A DNA stretch of 64,000 nt from Roseomonas aerilata DSM 19363 (GCF_000711725.1 NZ_JONP01000006.1:62001-126000); one strand, 5' to 3'. Positions 16,280-27,652 are shown, counted from the first letter of the stretch. Program-made: numbers and translations. Notes: generated by a model from the letters alone, not told the origin.

Positions 16280-17740
16280 TCAGACCGCCATAAGACGGTC
16301 CCGATCGCCGCTCGCCGACAGAACCTCCGCCGGCACGGATTCAAGCGGCATCTGGATCTCGCAGACGAGTCCCTGCGGCTCCCAGAAAAGCGCGACTTCG
16401 CCGCTCAGCTGCACGCGCACCGCGCTTTCAAGCATCCGTCCGCCGAAGCCGCGACGCTTCGGGACATCGTTCAGCGGGGGCCCACCAGATTCCGCCCAGC
16501 GCAGCTTCAAGCGCGCCAGGTTGTCGCCGCCGCGCTCCACCTGCCAGGAAACGGATACGCGACCCTCCGCGGCCGAGAGGGCGCCGTACTTCACGGCGTT
16601 GGTGGCCAGCTCATGCGCGATCATGGCGAGCGGCTGCACCGTCGAGACGGGAAGCGAGACACGCGGCCCCTTCAGCACCGCGCGCCCGGGGTCGGTTCCC
16701 AGGAAGGGCAGGAGTTCCCCTTCCAGCAGGGCGCGAAGGTCGGCCCCGGCCCAGCGATCCTCGACAAGCAGCGCCTGCGCCCGGACCAGCGCCGCGACCC
16801 GGCCCTCGACCGCGCGGATATAGCCCGGCACGTCCGCCACCTTCGTCAGCCGCAGCGTGGCCTGCACGACCGCCAGCGCGTTCTTCGCGCGGTGATCCAC
16901 CTCGCGGGAGAGCAAGGTCTGCCGCTCCTCCGCCAGTTTGCGCTCGGTGATGTCGAGCGAGACGCCTGCCAGGCCGAGCGCGGTCCCATCGGGCGCATGG
17001 ACCGGTCGCCCGCGCACCTGCAGCCAGCGCACCGTGCCGTCGGATTGGACCGCACGGTACTCGACGTCGTAGTCCGCGTGCTCCGACACCGAGCGCGCCA
17101 GGGCCGACTGCACGCGCTCGCGGTCCTTGGCGTGGATGGCGGCGAGAAGATCCGTATAGGTGAAGGGGCCCTCATCCTCCTGGCCGAAGGCCGCGCGGAA
17201 ATGCGACGAGGCGGTAAGAGCCCCGCTGCGGAGATCCAGTTCCCAGGTGCCGAGCCGCCCGGCCTCCAGAGCCAGGCGCAGCCGCGCCTCGCTCTCGCGC
17301 AGCGCCGCCAGTGTTTCCCGCTGGCCTGCACGAGCCCGGGCATCGTCCTGCGCGCGCCTGACGGCGATCGGCAGCCGGGCGAGGCGCTGCTTCACCACGT
17401 AGTCCGTGGCGCCCTGCCTCACCGCCTCGACGGCGGCTTCCTCGCCCATCGTGCCCGAGACAAAGATGAAGGGCGTATCGGGCGCGATCTCGCGCGCGAC
17501 GGAAAGGGCCGTGAGGCCGTCGAAATCCGGAAGGACGAAGTCGGCCAGGATGAGGTCGATCTCGCCCCGGAGCAGGGCCGCGGTGAAGTCCGCGCGGCCG
17601 CCGACGAGCTGGATGGTGCTGGCAAGGCCCCAATGCGCCAGGTATTCCGCGATCAGCTCGGCATCGATCGCGCTGTCTTCCAGGTGCAGGATGCGGCAGT
17701 CGGCGCTTTCCGGCGCCAGGGCCGGTCGGGCTGACGTCAC
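16280..17740 (-). CDS. Hybrid sensor: receiver-PAS-HWE histidine kinase
   Basis: A 486-residue cytosolic protein. Residues 15-130 form a receiver domain (acidic pair EDS at 21-23, phospho-acceptor Asp67 in LILADFVLPDFDG, Lys117 in DYVVKQ). A PAS domain spans about 150-270 (GTWELDLRSGALTASSHF to GVSLDITERKLAEE). The kinase part carries the HWE box SREVDHRAKNALAVVQA (His about 282), the N box HELATNAVKYGAL and the WAESGG segment that names the HWE family. There is no membrane segment. The GTG start overlaps the stop of the preceding receiver gene by 4 bp (GTGA), so it is translationally coupled to it. It probably receives phosphate at its own N-terminal receiver and responds to red/far-red light through the neighbouring phytochrome. 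Confidence 0.92.
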   Translation of the reverse strand: MTSARPALAPESADCRILHLEDSAIDAELIAEYLAHWGLASTIQLVGGRADFTAALLRGEIDLILADFVLPDFDGLTALSVAREIAPDTPFIFVSGTMGEEAAVEAVRQGATDYVVKQRLARLPIAVRRAQDDARARAGQRETLAALRESEARLRLALEAGRLGTWELDLRSGALTASSHFRAAFGQEDEGPFTYTDLLAAIHAKDRERVQSALARSVSEHADYDVEYRAVQSDGTVRWLQVRGRPVHAPDGTALGLAGVSLDITERKLAEERQTLLSREVDHRAKNALAVVQATLRLTKVADVPGYIRAVEGRVAALVRAQALLVEDRWAGADLRALLEGELLPFLGTDPGRAVLKGPRVSLPVSTVQPLAMIAHELATNAVKYGALSAAEGRVSVSWQVERGGDNLARLKLRWAESGGPPLNDVPKRRGFGGRMLESAVRVQLSGEVALFWEPQGLVCEIQMPLESVPAEVLSASGDRDRLMAV

Positions 17741-18207
17741 GTCCCCTCGCCCGGATTCCCGGAACCGGCATGGTCCGGCGGCGGCTCGTTCAGCACGGCC
17801 CAGAAGGCACCGATGTCGCGGATCGCCTCGAAGAACTCTCGGTGCCCGACCGGCTTGACCACGAAGGCGTTGACGCCGAGGCCGTAGCTCTTGATCAGGT
17901 CCTGCTCCTCGCGCGAGGAGGTCAGCATCACCACCGGCACGTTGCGCGTGCGCGCCTCGCGCCGCATCTCCTCCAGCACTTCGAGCCCGTCCATCCGCGG
18001 CAGCTTGATGTCGAGCAGCACCACGGCCGGCAGCTGTGGCGCTTCGTCCGGCGAATTGCCGCGGCGGAACAGCATGTCCAGCGCCTCGACGCCGTCCCGT
18101 GCCACCACGACCGGGTTGGCCAGGCGGCTTTTCTCCAGGGCGGCCAGGGTCAGCTCGATATCGTTCGGGCTGTCCTCCACGAGCAGAACGGGCCTGAGCT
18201 GCGACAT
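17737..18207 (-). CDS. CheY-like response regulator of the phytochrome (Rcp1) type
   Basis: A 156-residue single-domain receiver with no output domain. The acidic pair is E11-D12, the phospho-acceptor is Asp66 in VVLLDIKLPRMDG, the switch residue is Thr96 in MLTSS, and Lys118 is in VVKPVG. The long acceptor loop and the C-terminal extension (FFEAIRDIGAFWAVLNEPP) match Rcp1-like regulators that pair with bacterial phytochromes. Its ATG is 1 nt after the stop of the phytochrome gene and its stop overlaps the HWE kinase start. It therefore sits physically and probably functionally between the two kinases as a phosphate shuttle. Confidence 0.93.
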   Translation of the reverse strand: MSQLRPVLLVEDSPNDIELTLAALEKSRLANPVVVARDGVEALDMLFRRGNSPDEAPQLPAVVLLDIKLPRMDGLEVLEEMRREARTRNVPVVMLTSSREEQDLIKSYGLGVNAFVVKPVGHREFFEAIRDIGAFWAVLNEPPPDHAGSGNPGEGT

Positions 18208-18208
18208 C

Positions 18209-20473
18209 TCAGATCGACTCCCCGGTCACCGCGTCAGGGCGGGGCAGCGAGAAGCTGAACACCGCCCCCTTGCCCGGGCTGCCCTCGGCCCAGATCCGGC
18301 CGCCATGCCGCTCGATGATGCGCTGGGCATTCGCGAGGCCGATGCCGACCCCCTCGAATTCCTCGGCCCGGTGCAGCCGTTGGAACACGCCGAAAAGCTT
18401 GTGCGCGTAGGCCATCTCGAAACCGACCCCGTTGTCCTTCACGTGGAAGACGAACTCTTTCTCCGCCGTTTCGCAACCGATCTCGACGACTGCCGGATCC
18501 CGGCCGCGCGTGTACTTGACGGCATTCGAGAGAAGATTCTGGAAGACCTGCCTCAGCATGGCGGGATCCGCGTGGATCAGCGGCATCGGCGAGACCCGCC
18601 ACTCGATGGGCCGCCCGCCCTGCTCCGGCTCCAATGCGCGGCGAACCTCCGCCAGGAGCGCCGCCGGGTCGAACCCCACGGGAACAAGGGAAGTCCGGCC
18701 CATCTGCGAGAAGTTCAGCAGCGCGTCCACCAGCCGGCCCGCATTCTCCGCGGCCTCGATGACGGTGGTGAGATACCGGCGCCCCCTGTCGGTCAGCCTC
18801 TCGCCCTCGCGCTCGCGCAGCATTTCCGAGAAGCCGACGATGTGGCGGAACGGCGCACGCAGGTCGTGCGAGACGGAGTACGAGAAGGCCGCCAGTTCCT
18901 TGTTCACGCGCTCCAGCCGCCCGGTCAGCTCCGCCCGCTCCTCTGCCGCCCGCAGCACGCCGCCGACGATGGCGGTGCGCAGGTCGCGCGCGGCCTCCAC
19001 TTCCGCCGCGCTCCAGGGCGCCGAGCGCTGGCGGACCGTTTCCGCCCAGGCGGCGAAGGAACGCCGCGGATGCAGGCGGCTCGGCGTCGGATCCGCTGGC
19101 TTCCGGGGATCGCCACCCCATTTCACCGTCCGGACCAATTCGGGCCGGAACCACAGGACGAAGCTCGGGTGGAGCTTGGAGATCGAGACGGCGAGGAGGC
19201 CGCTGGCGGTGTCGGCGATGGCCTCGGCCGAGGGCAGCAGCTCGGAGAGGGCGCCGCTCTCCAGCACCTCCTCCATCCCGCGCTCGGCCAGCCAGGCCGC
19301 GATGCGCCGCACCTCCGCCTCCGGCGGCGTTCGGCCGGTGAGGACGCAGGCCCCCTCCGTCAGCACCGCCGCCCCCTCCGCCCCGGTCAGTTCGAGCAGG
19401 TCCCTGGGCACCGCCATCAAGCCATCGACGAAGTGCTTCGCCTCCGCCATGCGCGCCAGCAGGCGTCCTTCAAGGCCCTTCAGACGGGCGCGCGCCTCGG
19501 CATGCGCCATCTCCTCGCGGGCGGCGATGCGGACGGCGAACATCTGCGCCACCAGGTCGCAGGCATTCCGCGCGGCGAACGACACGCGGCGCGGCGTGGC
19601 GTGGTGGCAGGAGACAAGGCCCCAGAGCCGCCCGTCGCCGCGAATGACGGAGACGGACATGGAGGCCGGCGTCCCCATGTTGCGCATGTATTCAAGGTGC
19701 ACCGGCGACACGCTGCGAAGGCTCGAGAAGGTGAGGTCGAGCGGCGGACCGTCCTCCGCCTGCAGGATGGTGACCGGGCTGTAGCCGGCGTCGGCGATCA
19801 GCCGCTGCGGGTTCAGCTCATAGAGCCGTCGGGCCTGCGCGGGGATGTCAGAGGCCGGGAAACGCAGGCCGAGATAGGAGGGCAGGCGCTCGTTCCGGTC
19901 CTCGGCGATGACCGTCCCGTCCCAGTTATCCTCGAAACGATAGACGAGCACGCGGTCGAAGCCGGTGATGCGCCGCACGGCCGCCGCGGTGGTGGCCGCC
20001 AGCAGCTCCGGCGTCGCCACGCGCCCGAGGCGGGCATAGGCGTCGCGCACGCCGGGATAGAGTGCCTCGAGGGTGCTCCGCGCCTCAGGCCCCTCGTCGT
20101 CGCCTTCCACTTCCAGCTCGAGCACGACCTGCCCATCGGGGGAGCGATGCCCCACCGCCTGGAAGGCCGCGCCGGATGTCGCCCGGAAGCGGCCGAGCTG
20201 CATCGGGCCGACGCTCGGCAGGCCGCGCAGCTTCGGGCGCAGCACCTTCACCCAGTCATTCGGGAGGACACGCTCGATCGGCTCACCGAACGCTACGGCA
20301 AGGTCCGTCGCGAGCACCGCCTCCGAGGCGGCGCTCGCGTGGAGAAGTTGCAGATCCTCTGCCCCAAAGGCCAGCAGGTGGCCGTGCGGCTGGATGCTAC
20401 CGGGGATATGGATCGGCTCGCGCTCGCATCCCACCGTTGGATCGGCGGGCCGGTCAGCATGGTCGAGCGGCAT
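18209..20473 (-). CDS. bphP: Bacteriophytochrome histidine kinase (PAS-GAF-PHY-HisKA-HATPase)
   Basis: A 754-residue red/far-red photoreceptor. Cys16 in VGCEREPIHIPGSIQPHG is the biliverdin-attachment site of the BphP class, next to the start of the PAS domain. The GAF domain carries the chromophore-pocket signature FPASDIPAQARRLY (about 215). The PHY domain has the WGLVSCHHATPRRV region (about 290). The kinase module has the H box YSVSHDLRAPFRHI (His about 535), N box QNLLSNAVKYTRG, VKDNGVGFEM and GVGIGLANAQRII. The ATG at 20473 places Cys16 at the expected N-terminal distance. A longer open frame upstream has no phytochrome similarity. It heads a three-gene operon. A heme oxygenase gene for biliverdin is not in the window. 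Confidence 0.95.
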   Translation of the reverse strand: MPLDHADRPADPTVGCEREPIHIPGSIQPHGHLLAFGAEDLQLLHASAASEAVLATDLAVAFGEPIERVLPNDWVKVLRPKLRGLPSVGPMQLGRFRATSGAAFQAVGHRSPDGQVVLELEVEGDDEGPEARSTLEALYPGVRDAYARLGRVATPELLAATTAAAVRRITGFDRVLVYRFEDNWDGTVIAEDRNERLPSYLGLRFPASDIPAQARRLYELNPQRLIADAGYSPVTILQAEDGPPLDLTFSSLRSVSPVHLEYMRNMGTPASMSVSVIRGDGRLWGLVSCHHATPRRVSFAARNACDLVAQMFAVRIAAREEMAHAEARARLKGLEGRLLARMAEAKHFVDGLMAVPRDLLELTGAEGAAVLTEGACVLTGRTPPEAEVRRIAAWLAERGMEEVLESGALSELLPSAEAIADTASGLLAVSISKLHPSFVLWFRPELVRTVKWGGDPRKPADPTPSRLHPRRSFAAWAETVRQRSAPWSAAEVEAARDLRTAIVGGVLRAAEERAELTGRLERVNKELAAFSYSVSHDLRAPFRHIVGFSEMLREREGERLTDRGRRYLTTVIEAAENAGRLVDALLNFSQMGRTSLVPVGFDPAALLAEVRRALEPEQGGRPIEWRVSPMPLIHADPAMLRQVFQNLLSNAVKYTRGRDPAVVEIGCETAEKEFVFHVKDNGVGFEMAYAHKLFGVFQRLHRAEEFEGVGIGLANAQRIIERHGGRIWAEGSPGKGAVFSFSLPRPDAVTGESI

Positions 20474-20985
20474 CAGAGCGGCCTCTCTACCCTGGACTCG
20501 TGCGCCGCGCGTCCTCGCTGCAACCCTGCGCCGCCGACGCTGCCGAGCCCTGCGCGCCTCCCCCGCGTGACCATCGTGCGAAGCCGCAACTCCCCCCTTT
20601 CGGAAGTGGCTTCCGGAGCGGGGTCTCGGCGAGGTTCCGGACAGGAAAGCAAGTACACATCCGCAGAATGATCGGTCGATGCTTACGAAAGCGTTTCGCG
20701 CTTGTCTACGGAGCGGTTGCAGGTCAACTCCGGCCACGCCGAATAGTAGCAAGATGTGGCCTTGGCGACTTCCTCACGCATGATGAAGCTTTTACAACGC
20801 CCTGCACCGCTGGGCCGCCTGATGAAACGGCCAGGCGCGTGCCCGGCTCCTGGCGCCCGCGTCGCCCATCTCGGCACCATGTTTCCATGAGGCACCACGC
20901 GGCTGGCTGCGTCGGCTGAGAGGAGCGCGGGCGAGACCACGACAGCACGCTCGTGCCTCGCCCGCCCGGGATCATCCGGCGCCGG
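20474..20985. other. 512-bp intergenic region between the nicB-like gene and bphP
   Basis: No protein-like frame recognised. Near the nicB-like end there is a strong hairpin (20927-20965, listed separately). A small dyad CGGAAG-TGG-CTTCCG lies at 20601-20615, 128 nt upstream of bphP. The 13-mer ATGATCGGTCGAT at 20668-20680 also occurs upstream of the MarR gene at 63 kb. The bphP promoter must lie here, but I cannot place its -35/-10 boxes with confidence. Confidence 0.45.
20927..20965 (-). terminator. Hairpin downstream of the nic-like operon
   Basis: GCGGGCGAG (20927-20935) pairs with CTCGCCCGC (20957-20965), and CACGA (20938-20942) pairs with TCGTG (20951-20955) around an eight-base loop. 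That is 14 pairs with one small asymmetric bulge. It begins 20 nt beyond the stop of the nicB-like gene on its strand. No U-tract follows, so termination may need Rho or the hairpin may protect the 3' end. Confidence 0.5.
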
Positions 20986-23900
20986 TCACCGGTCCCGAAG
21001 CCGCGCCAGCGTGCCCCGCACCTCCGACCAGGCCGGTCTCCCCGGGGCGAAGCGCGCGCGCAGGTAATGCGTGAGGTCGATAAGCTGCGCGTCCGTCAGG
21101 CTGCCCGCGAAAGCGGGCATGGCCCCGAGTTCCGGCACGGCCGGCCTCGGGATGCCCTCCAGCATCACGCGCAGCAGGTTGTCCGGCCGGTCGCTGTAAA
21201 GATTGGTGTTGAAGGCAAGATTGGGACGTGCGCCGAAGCCGGTCGCCGTCCGGGGATCATGGCAGACCGCACAGGCGCCGTCGAAGATACGCTGCCCGAT
21301 GCTGCCGGTCAGGGGCCCGGCCGCCGCGTCGGAGGCCGCCTGCACACTCGCCGCAATGGCGGAGGGCACCTTCGGCGGCGGCTGCATGAAGGAGGCAAGA
21401 TAGGTCGCCATGGCGCGGATATCGGCGTCGGGCAGCGCGCGGAGGCCTTCGACGACGGGGGCCATGTTGCCAGCCGCCACGCCGTGGAATTGTGCCTGCC
21501 CCGTGCGGAGATAGGCGAAGAGCTCCGCCTCGTCCCAGGGCACGGGCGCGCGGGAGAGGCCGGTCAGCGCGGGCGCCTCCCAGCCCTCTACCATGGCGCC
21601 CGTCAGATGGGCGCCCCCACCCTCCATCGCGCCCAGCGCGTTGCGCGGCGTGTGGCAGGCGCCGCAATGGCCCAGCCCCTCCACGAGATAGGCTCCGCGG
21701 TTCCAGTCGGCCGAACGGGCAGGATCGGCCTCCACCGTGCCCGGCCGGTGAAAGAGCGCGTTCCAGCCCGCCAGCAGCGGGCGCAGGTTGTAGGGAAAGG
21801 CGAGCCCGGTCCTCGGCAGCTCGTTCCGAACGGGCCGCTGGGCCATGAGGTAGGCATAGATAGCCTGCAGGTCGGCATCCGTGGTGCGCGTGAAGTTCGT
21901 GTAGGGAAAGGCCGGGTAGAGATGCCGCCCGTCGCGGCCGATGCCGTCCCGCATCGCGCGCTCGAAGGCGGTGTAGGACCAACCGCCGATGCCCGTCTCG
22001 GGGTCGGGCGTCAGGTTAGGGGTGACGATCTCGCCGAAGGGCGTTTCCAGCGCCCGGCCGCCGGCCATCGGAATGCCGTTCTCCGCCGTGTGGCAGACGG
22101 CGCAATCGCCCAGCGCCACAAGCAGCCGCCCCCGCTCGATGGTCGCCGGCGCATAGGCGGCCGGATCCGGCGGGGCGATCGGCGCGATGGCTGGCCGCCA
22201 GGGCAGGGCCGCGAGCGCGAGCCCGCCGGCGCCCACCAGGCCGGAGAGTGCCCCGGTCCAGAAGCGGCGCTTGCGGGCCGGCGGCGCGGGCGGGCCGGGC
22301 AGCGCCTGGGGAAAGGCGGGCTCCTCCGGGCGCAGACCGGCGCGGATCCGGTCCGGCGTGAAAGGCGGTTCGCGGAAGCGCACGCCGGTCGCGTCGAAGA
22401 TGGCGTTGGCGATGGCGGCGGCGCTGGGGACGGAGGCGGATTCACCCGCGCCCAACGCCGGCTGGTCGTGCCGCTGCAGCAGCAACGCGTCGATCCTCGG
22501 CACCTCGGGGAAGGTGATGATGGGATAGGCGCCCCATTCATTGCTCGTAGTCACGCCGTGCTCGAAGGTCACGCGCTCCTTCAGCACGCGGCTGGTGGCC
22601 TGGATGACGTTGCCGTGGAGCTGATGGCGGACGCCGGCGGGGTTGATCATCAGCCCCGTGTCCTGCCCCGCCGTCACACGGGTGACGGAAACCTCGCCAC
22701 TGCCCGGATCCACGGCGACATCCACCACCCAGGCAGACCAGGCGGCCGCGGTCCCGGGGAACTTGCCGTGGACATAGACGGCATAGGCGAAGCCGCGGCC
22801 GTGCAGCAGCCCGTCTTCCGCCACCGCGGGCGGGCTTGGTTCCGGCCGCGGTTGCCAGCCCGCGCGCTCCGCCGTGGCCCTGACCAGCGCGACGGCACGC
22901 GGATCGTGCAGGTAGCGCAACCGGAACTCGACAGGATCGATCCGCGCCTCCGCCGCCATCTCGTCCATGTAGGATTCATGCGCGAAGGTATTCGGCAGCG
23001 CGGCGACGCCGCGGAGCCAGGAGGCGCGCACGATCGGCGGCGTGTCCTGAACGGTGATCCGCATGTTCTCGATGTCGTAGGGCGGGATCGCCGTGCGATC
23101 CCCAATATCGCCGACGGATGGGATATTGGAGACGACGCCGGTGAGGATGAGCGCGAGAGTTGGCGCGCGGTTGCCCGGAAAGCGCGTCTCGAACTCGTAG
23201 GCGACCAGCTCGCCGCGCTCGTCCAGCGCGCCGTTCACGTCCATGAGCTGTCCGGGGCCCTTAGGCTCCCAGGCGTGTTCCTGCTCGCGCGAGAGCTGCA
23301 CGCGAACGGGGCGGCCGACCGCGCGCGCGAGGAGCGCGGCATCGGCCGCCACGTCATCCGCGCAGTTGCGGCCATAGCAGCCCGCCGCCTCCATCCGCAC
23401 CACCTCCACCGCCCCGACGGGCAAGCCGAGGAGGAGCGCGAGGTCGTCGCGCAGCCAGTGCGGGTTCTGCGTGCCGGCCCAGACGGTGATCCCGTCCTCC
23501 CGCATCCTCGCGACGGCGCAGGAGGGGCCGATGCTGGCGTGCATGTGGTAAGGCCAGACATAGGTGCGGCGCATGGCGGTCGCGGCACTTGCGATCGACG
23601 CATCCACGTCGCCCGTCTCCTTCAAGCGGCGCGGCACGGCGGGGTTCGCGCGCAGCGCCGCCTCAAGCTCCGCAAGATCCGGCAGCGCGGGCGGCTCCCG
23701 CCAGGCCACCTTCAGCCGCTGCGCCGCAAGGATGGCGTGCTCCTCCCGCTCGCAGACCACGCCGACGAAATCGGCTCTTGTGACCACGGCGACGAGGCCG
23801 GGGATGTCGGCCACGGAACTCTTGTCCACGCCGATGAGGCTGTTGCCGACGAAATCGCCCGAATCGATCCCGGCGTAGGGCGGGCGCACCACGCGGCCGT

Positions 23901-24543
23901 GCAGCATGCCCGGCACGCGCAAGTCGTGAACGTAGGAGAAGGTGCCCGCCGCCTTGGCCGGGATATCTGTGCGCGGCACGGGCTGGCCGACGACGCGGTA
24001 GCTCTCCACCGGCTTGACCGGCGTCGCGGGATCGAGCTGCAGATGGATACGGCGGCCGCGTAGCAGCTCGGCATAGGCGAGAAAACGGTTCCCATCCTCG
24101 GCGCCGACCACGCCATCCACCACGCGCAGCGCGTCGACGGGCACGCCCAGTTCATCAGCGGCGAGTGCCAGCAGCGCGGCGCGCGCCTGGGCGGCGGCGG
24201 CGCGCAGCGGATGGGCAGTGACCTGGATCGTCTCGCTCGCGATCGTGCCGCCCTGGTCCGGCCCCGCGCCCGTGTTGCCCAGCAGCATGGAAACCCGCTC
24301 CAGCGGCAGGTCCAGTTCCTCCGCCACGATCTGCGCGAGCGCCGTGCGGATGCCGGTGCCGAGATCGACATGGCCGTTCAGCGCATTCGTCGCGCCGTGC
24401 TCGTCCATGACGAGGAAAAGCTCCGTCGCCGGATCCTCCGGCCGCCTGCCCTGCCCCGCCGGATCGCGCGAGACGGCGAGATGGCCGCCGCGGCTGAGCA
24501 GCGCCTCTCGGCTCGCCTCGCTCGTGTCGCGCCGCGCCGTCAC
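20986..24543 (-). CDS. nicB: Nicotinate dehydrogenase large subunit-like: molybdopterin oxidase fused to three cytochrome c domains
   Basis: About 1185 residues. The N-terminal 730 or so form a molybdenum-hydroxylase large subunit of the aldehyde oxidase/isoquinoline-oxidoreductase group (NGHVDLGTGIRTALAQI, WREPPALP, GAGESASVPSAAAIANAI). A short hydrophobic segment near residue 760 precedes three c-type heme sites: DCAVCH (about 812), HCGACH (about 957) and ACAVCH (about 1089). This architecture and length match Pseudomonas NicB as I recall it. That enzyme hydroxylates nicotinate at C6 and passes electrons through its hemes toward the respiratory chain instead of to NAD. The GTG at 24543 overlaps the stop of the iron-sulfur subunit gene (GTGA), giving tight coupling. 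The preference for nicotinate over another N-heterocycle is inferred from the adjacent NicC homologue. Confidence 0.88.
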   Translation of the reverse strand: MTARRDTSEASREALLSRGGHLAVSRDPAGQGRRPEDPATELFLVMDEHGATNALNGHVDLGTGIRTALAQIVAEELDLPLERVSMLLGNTGAGPDQGGTIASETIQVTAHPLRAAAAQARAALLALAADELGVPVDALRVVDGVVGAEDGNRFLAYAELLRGRRIHLQLDPATPVKPVESYRVVGQPVPRTDIPAKAAGTFSYVHDLRVPGMLHGRVVRPPYAGIDSGDFVGNSLIGVDKSSVADIPGLVAVVTRADFVGVVCEREEHAILAAQRLKVAWREPPALPDLAELEAALRANPAVPRRLKETGDVDASIASAATAMRRTYVWPYHMHASIGPSCAVARMREDGITVWAGTQNPHWLRDDLALLLGLPVGAVEVVRMEAAGCYGRNCADDVAADAALLARAVGRPVRVQLSREQEHAWEPKGPGQLMDVNGALDERGELVAYEFETRFPGNRAPTLALILTGVVSNIPSVGDIGDRTAIPPYDIENMRITVQDTPPIVRASWLRGVAALPNTFAHESYMDEMAAEARIDPVEFRLRYLHDPRAVALVRATAERAGWQPRPEPSPPAVAEDGLLHGRGFAYAVYVHGKFPGTAAAWSAWVVDVAVDPGSGEVSVTRVTAGQDTGLMINPAGVRHQLHGNVIQATSRVLKERVTFEHGVTTSNEWGAYPIITFPEVPRIDALLLQRHDQPALGAGESASVPSAAAIANAIFDATGVRFREPPFTPDRIRAGLRPEEPAFPQALPGPPAPPARKRRFWTGALSGLVGAGGLALAALPWRPAIAPIAPPDPAAYAPATIERGRLLVALGDCAVCHTAENGIPMAGGRALETPFGEIVTPNLTPDPETGIGGWSYTAFERAMRDGIGRDGRHLYPAFPYTNFTRTTDADLQAIYAYLMAQRPVRNELPRTGLAFPYNLRPLLAGWNALFHRPGTVEADPARSADWNRGAYLVEGLGHCGACHTPRNALGAMEGGGAHLTGAMVEGWEAPALTGLSRAPVPWDEAELFAYLRTGQAQFHGVAAGNMAPVVEGLRALPDADIRAMATYLASFMQPPPKVPSAIAASVQAASDAAAGPLTGSIGQRIFDGACAVCHDPRTATGFGARPNLAFNTNLYSDRPDNLLRVMLEGIPRPAVPELGAMPAFAGSLTDAQLIDLTHYLRARFAPGRPAWSEVRGTLARLRDR

Positions 24544-25028
24544 TCCTGCACCTCCGGCTCCGGAATGCCCGCGGCGCGGCGCACCGCGCGCAGGATCTCG
24601 ATATGCGCGCCGCAGCGGCAGAGATTGTAGCGCAGCGACTGCCGGATCTGGGCGTCCGTAGGATGCGGGTTGCGCTCCAGCAGGGCCACCGCCGTCATGA
24701 TCATGCCGTTGAGGCAGTAGCCGCACTGGGCGGCCTGCTCCTCCACGAAGGCCCTCTGCACGGGGTGCAGGCCGTGCTCATCCGCCAACCCCTCCAGCGT
24801 CACCACCTCGCGCCCCTCCACCAGGCCCAGCGGCAGGATGCAGGAGCGCGCGGCGACGCCATCCATCAAAACGGTGCAGGCGCCGCATTCGCCCAGGCCG
24901 CAACCGAATTTCGGCCCGTTCAGCGAGAGGTCGTTCCTCAGGACATAGAGAAGGCGCGTGTCCGCGGGAAGGCGCAGCGCGTGCGCCTCGCCATTCACCT
25001 GCAGATGGATGACCGGGTGCTGCATCAT
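24540..25028 (-). CDS. nicA: Nicotinate dehydrogenase small subunit-like: 2x[2Fe-2S] protein
   Basis: A 162-residue electron-transfer subunit of a molybdenum hydroxylase. The plant-ferredoxin-type cluster is bound by Cys43, Cys48, Cys51 and Cys63 (GCGLGECGAC). The second cluster, in the helical domain, is bound by Cys102, Cys105, Cys137 and Cys139 (QCGYC and LCRCG). All eight ligands are present. The length agrees with NicA. It partners the molybdopterin-cytochrome subunit whose gene overlaps its stop codon by 4 bp, and no separate FAD subunit is encoded, as expected for the NicAB type. It lies 105 nt downstream of the NicC-like gene on the same strand. Confidence 0.9.
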   Translation of the reverse strand: MMQHPVIHLQVNGEAHALRLPADTRLLYVLRNDLSLNGPKFGCGLGECGACTVLMDGVAARSCILPLGLVEGREVVTLEGLADEHGLHPVQRAFVEEQAAQCGYCLNGMIMTAVALLERNPHPTDAQIRQSLRYNLCRCGAHIEILRAVRRAAGIPEPEVQE

Positions 25029-25133
25029 CGCGCAGGCAGGCCGCCGGACCCGTCGGCCGGGGGCACGAGGGCCCGGAGCTCCGCGCTGGGCACGTGGTTC
25101 ACCTCGACCTCACCCCTTCTCCATGAGGAGAGT

Positions 25134-27420
<2,287 letters not shown>

Positions 27421-27652
27421 GCGAGCGATCCCAGCCTTTCAGAGGGTGCGATCCGGCGCCGCGAGGCTCCGTGACGGCGGGGAGGTTAGCCGGGCCACTT
27501 CTCGGAAGTAAACACTTACATACAAAAGCCGACGGTGGTGCCCCGACGTCCGAAATGGCGTCACGCCGCAGCCCCAGGGCGCCAGCGCCTCCCCTGCTTG
27601 CCGCTCTGGTATCGGGGTTCTATGGCTGCTGCCCCGAGAGGAACGGCCCGGC
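27421..27652. promoter_or_regulatory. Divergent promoter region between the Rieske/nic operon and the TetR gene
   Basis: This 232-bp gap contains an AT-rich island at about 27505-27527 in otherwise GC-rich DNA. Within it lie overlapping dyads AAGT-AAAC-ACTT (27506-27517) and GTAA-ACAC-TTAC (27508-27519). TetR repressors bind short dyads in such shared promoters, so this is the best candidate operator. Assignment is by position and composition only. Confidence 0.4.

Noticed and set aside
20601-20615. CGGAAG-TGG-CTTCCG dyad upstream of bphP
   Set aside because: Short arms, no U-tract and far from the start; kept only as a note in the intergenic entry.
20953-24063. 1036-codon plus-strand open frame opposite the nicB-like gene
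   Set aside because: Arg/Gly/His-rich shadow without any recognisable domain. The opposite strand has molybdopterin and three heme motifs.
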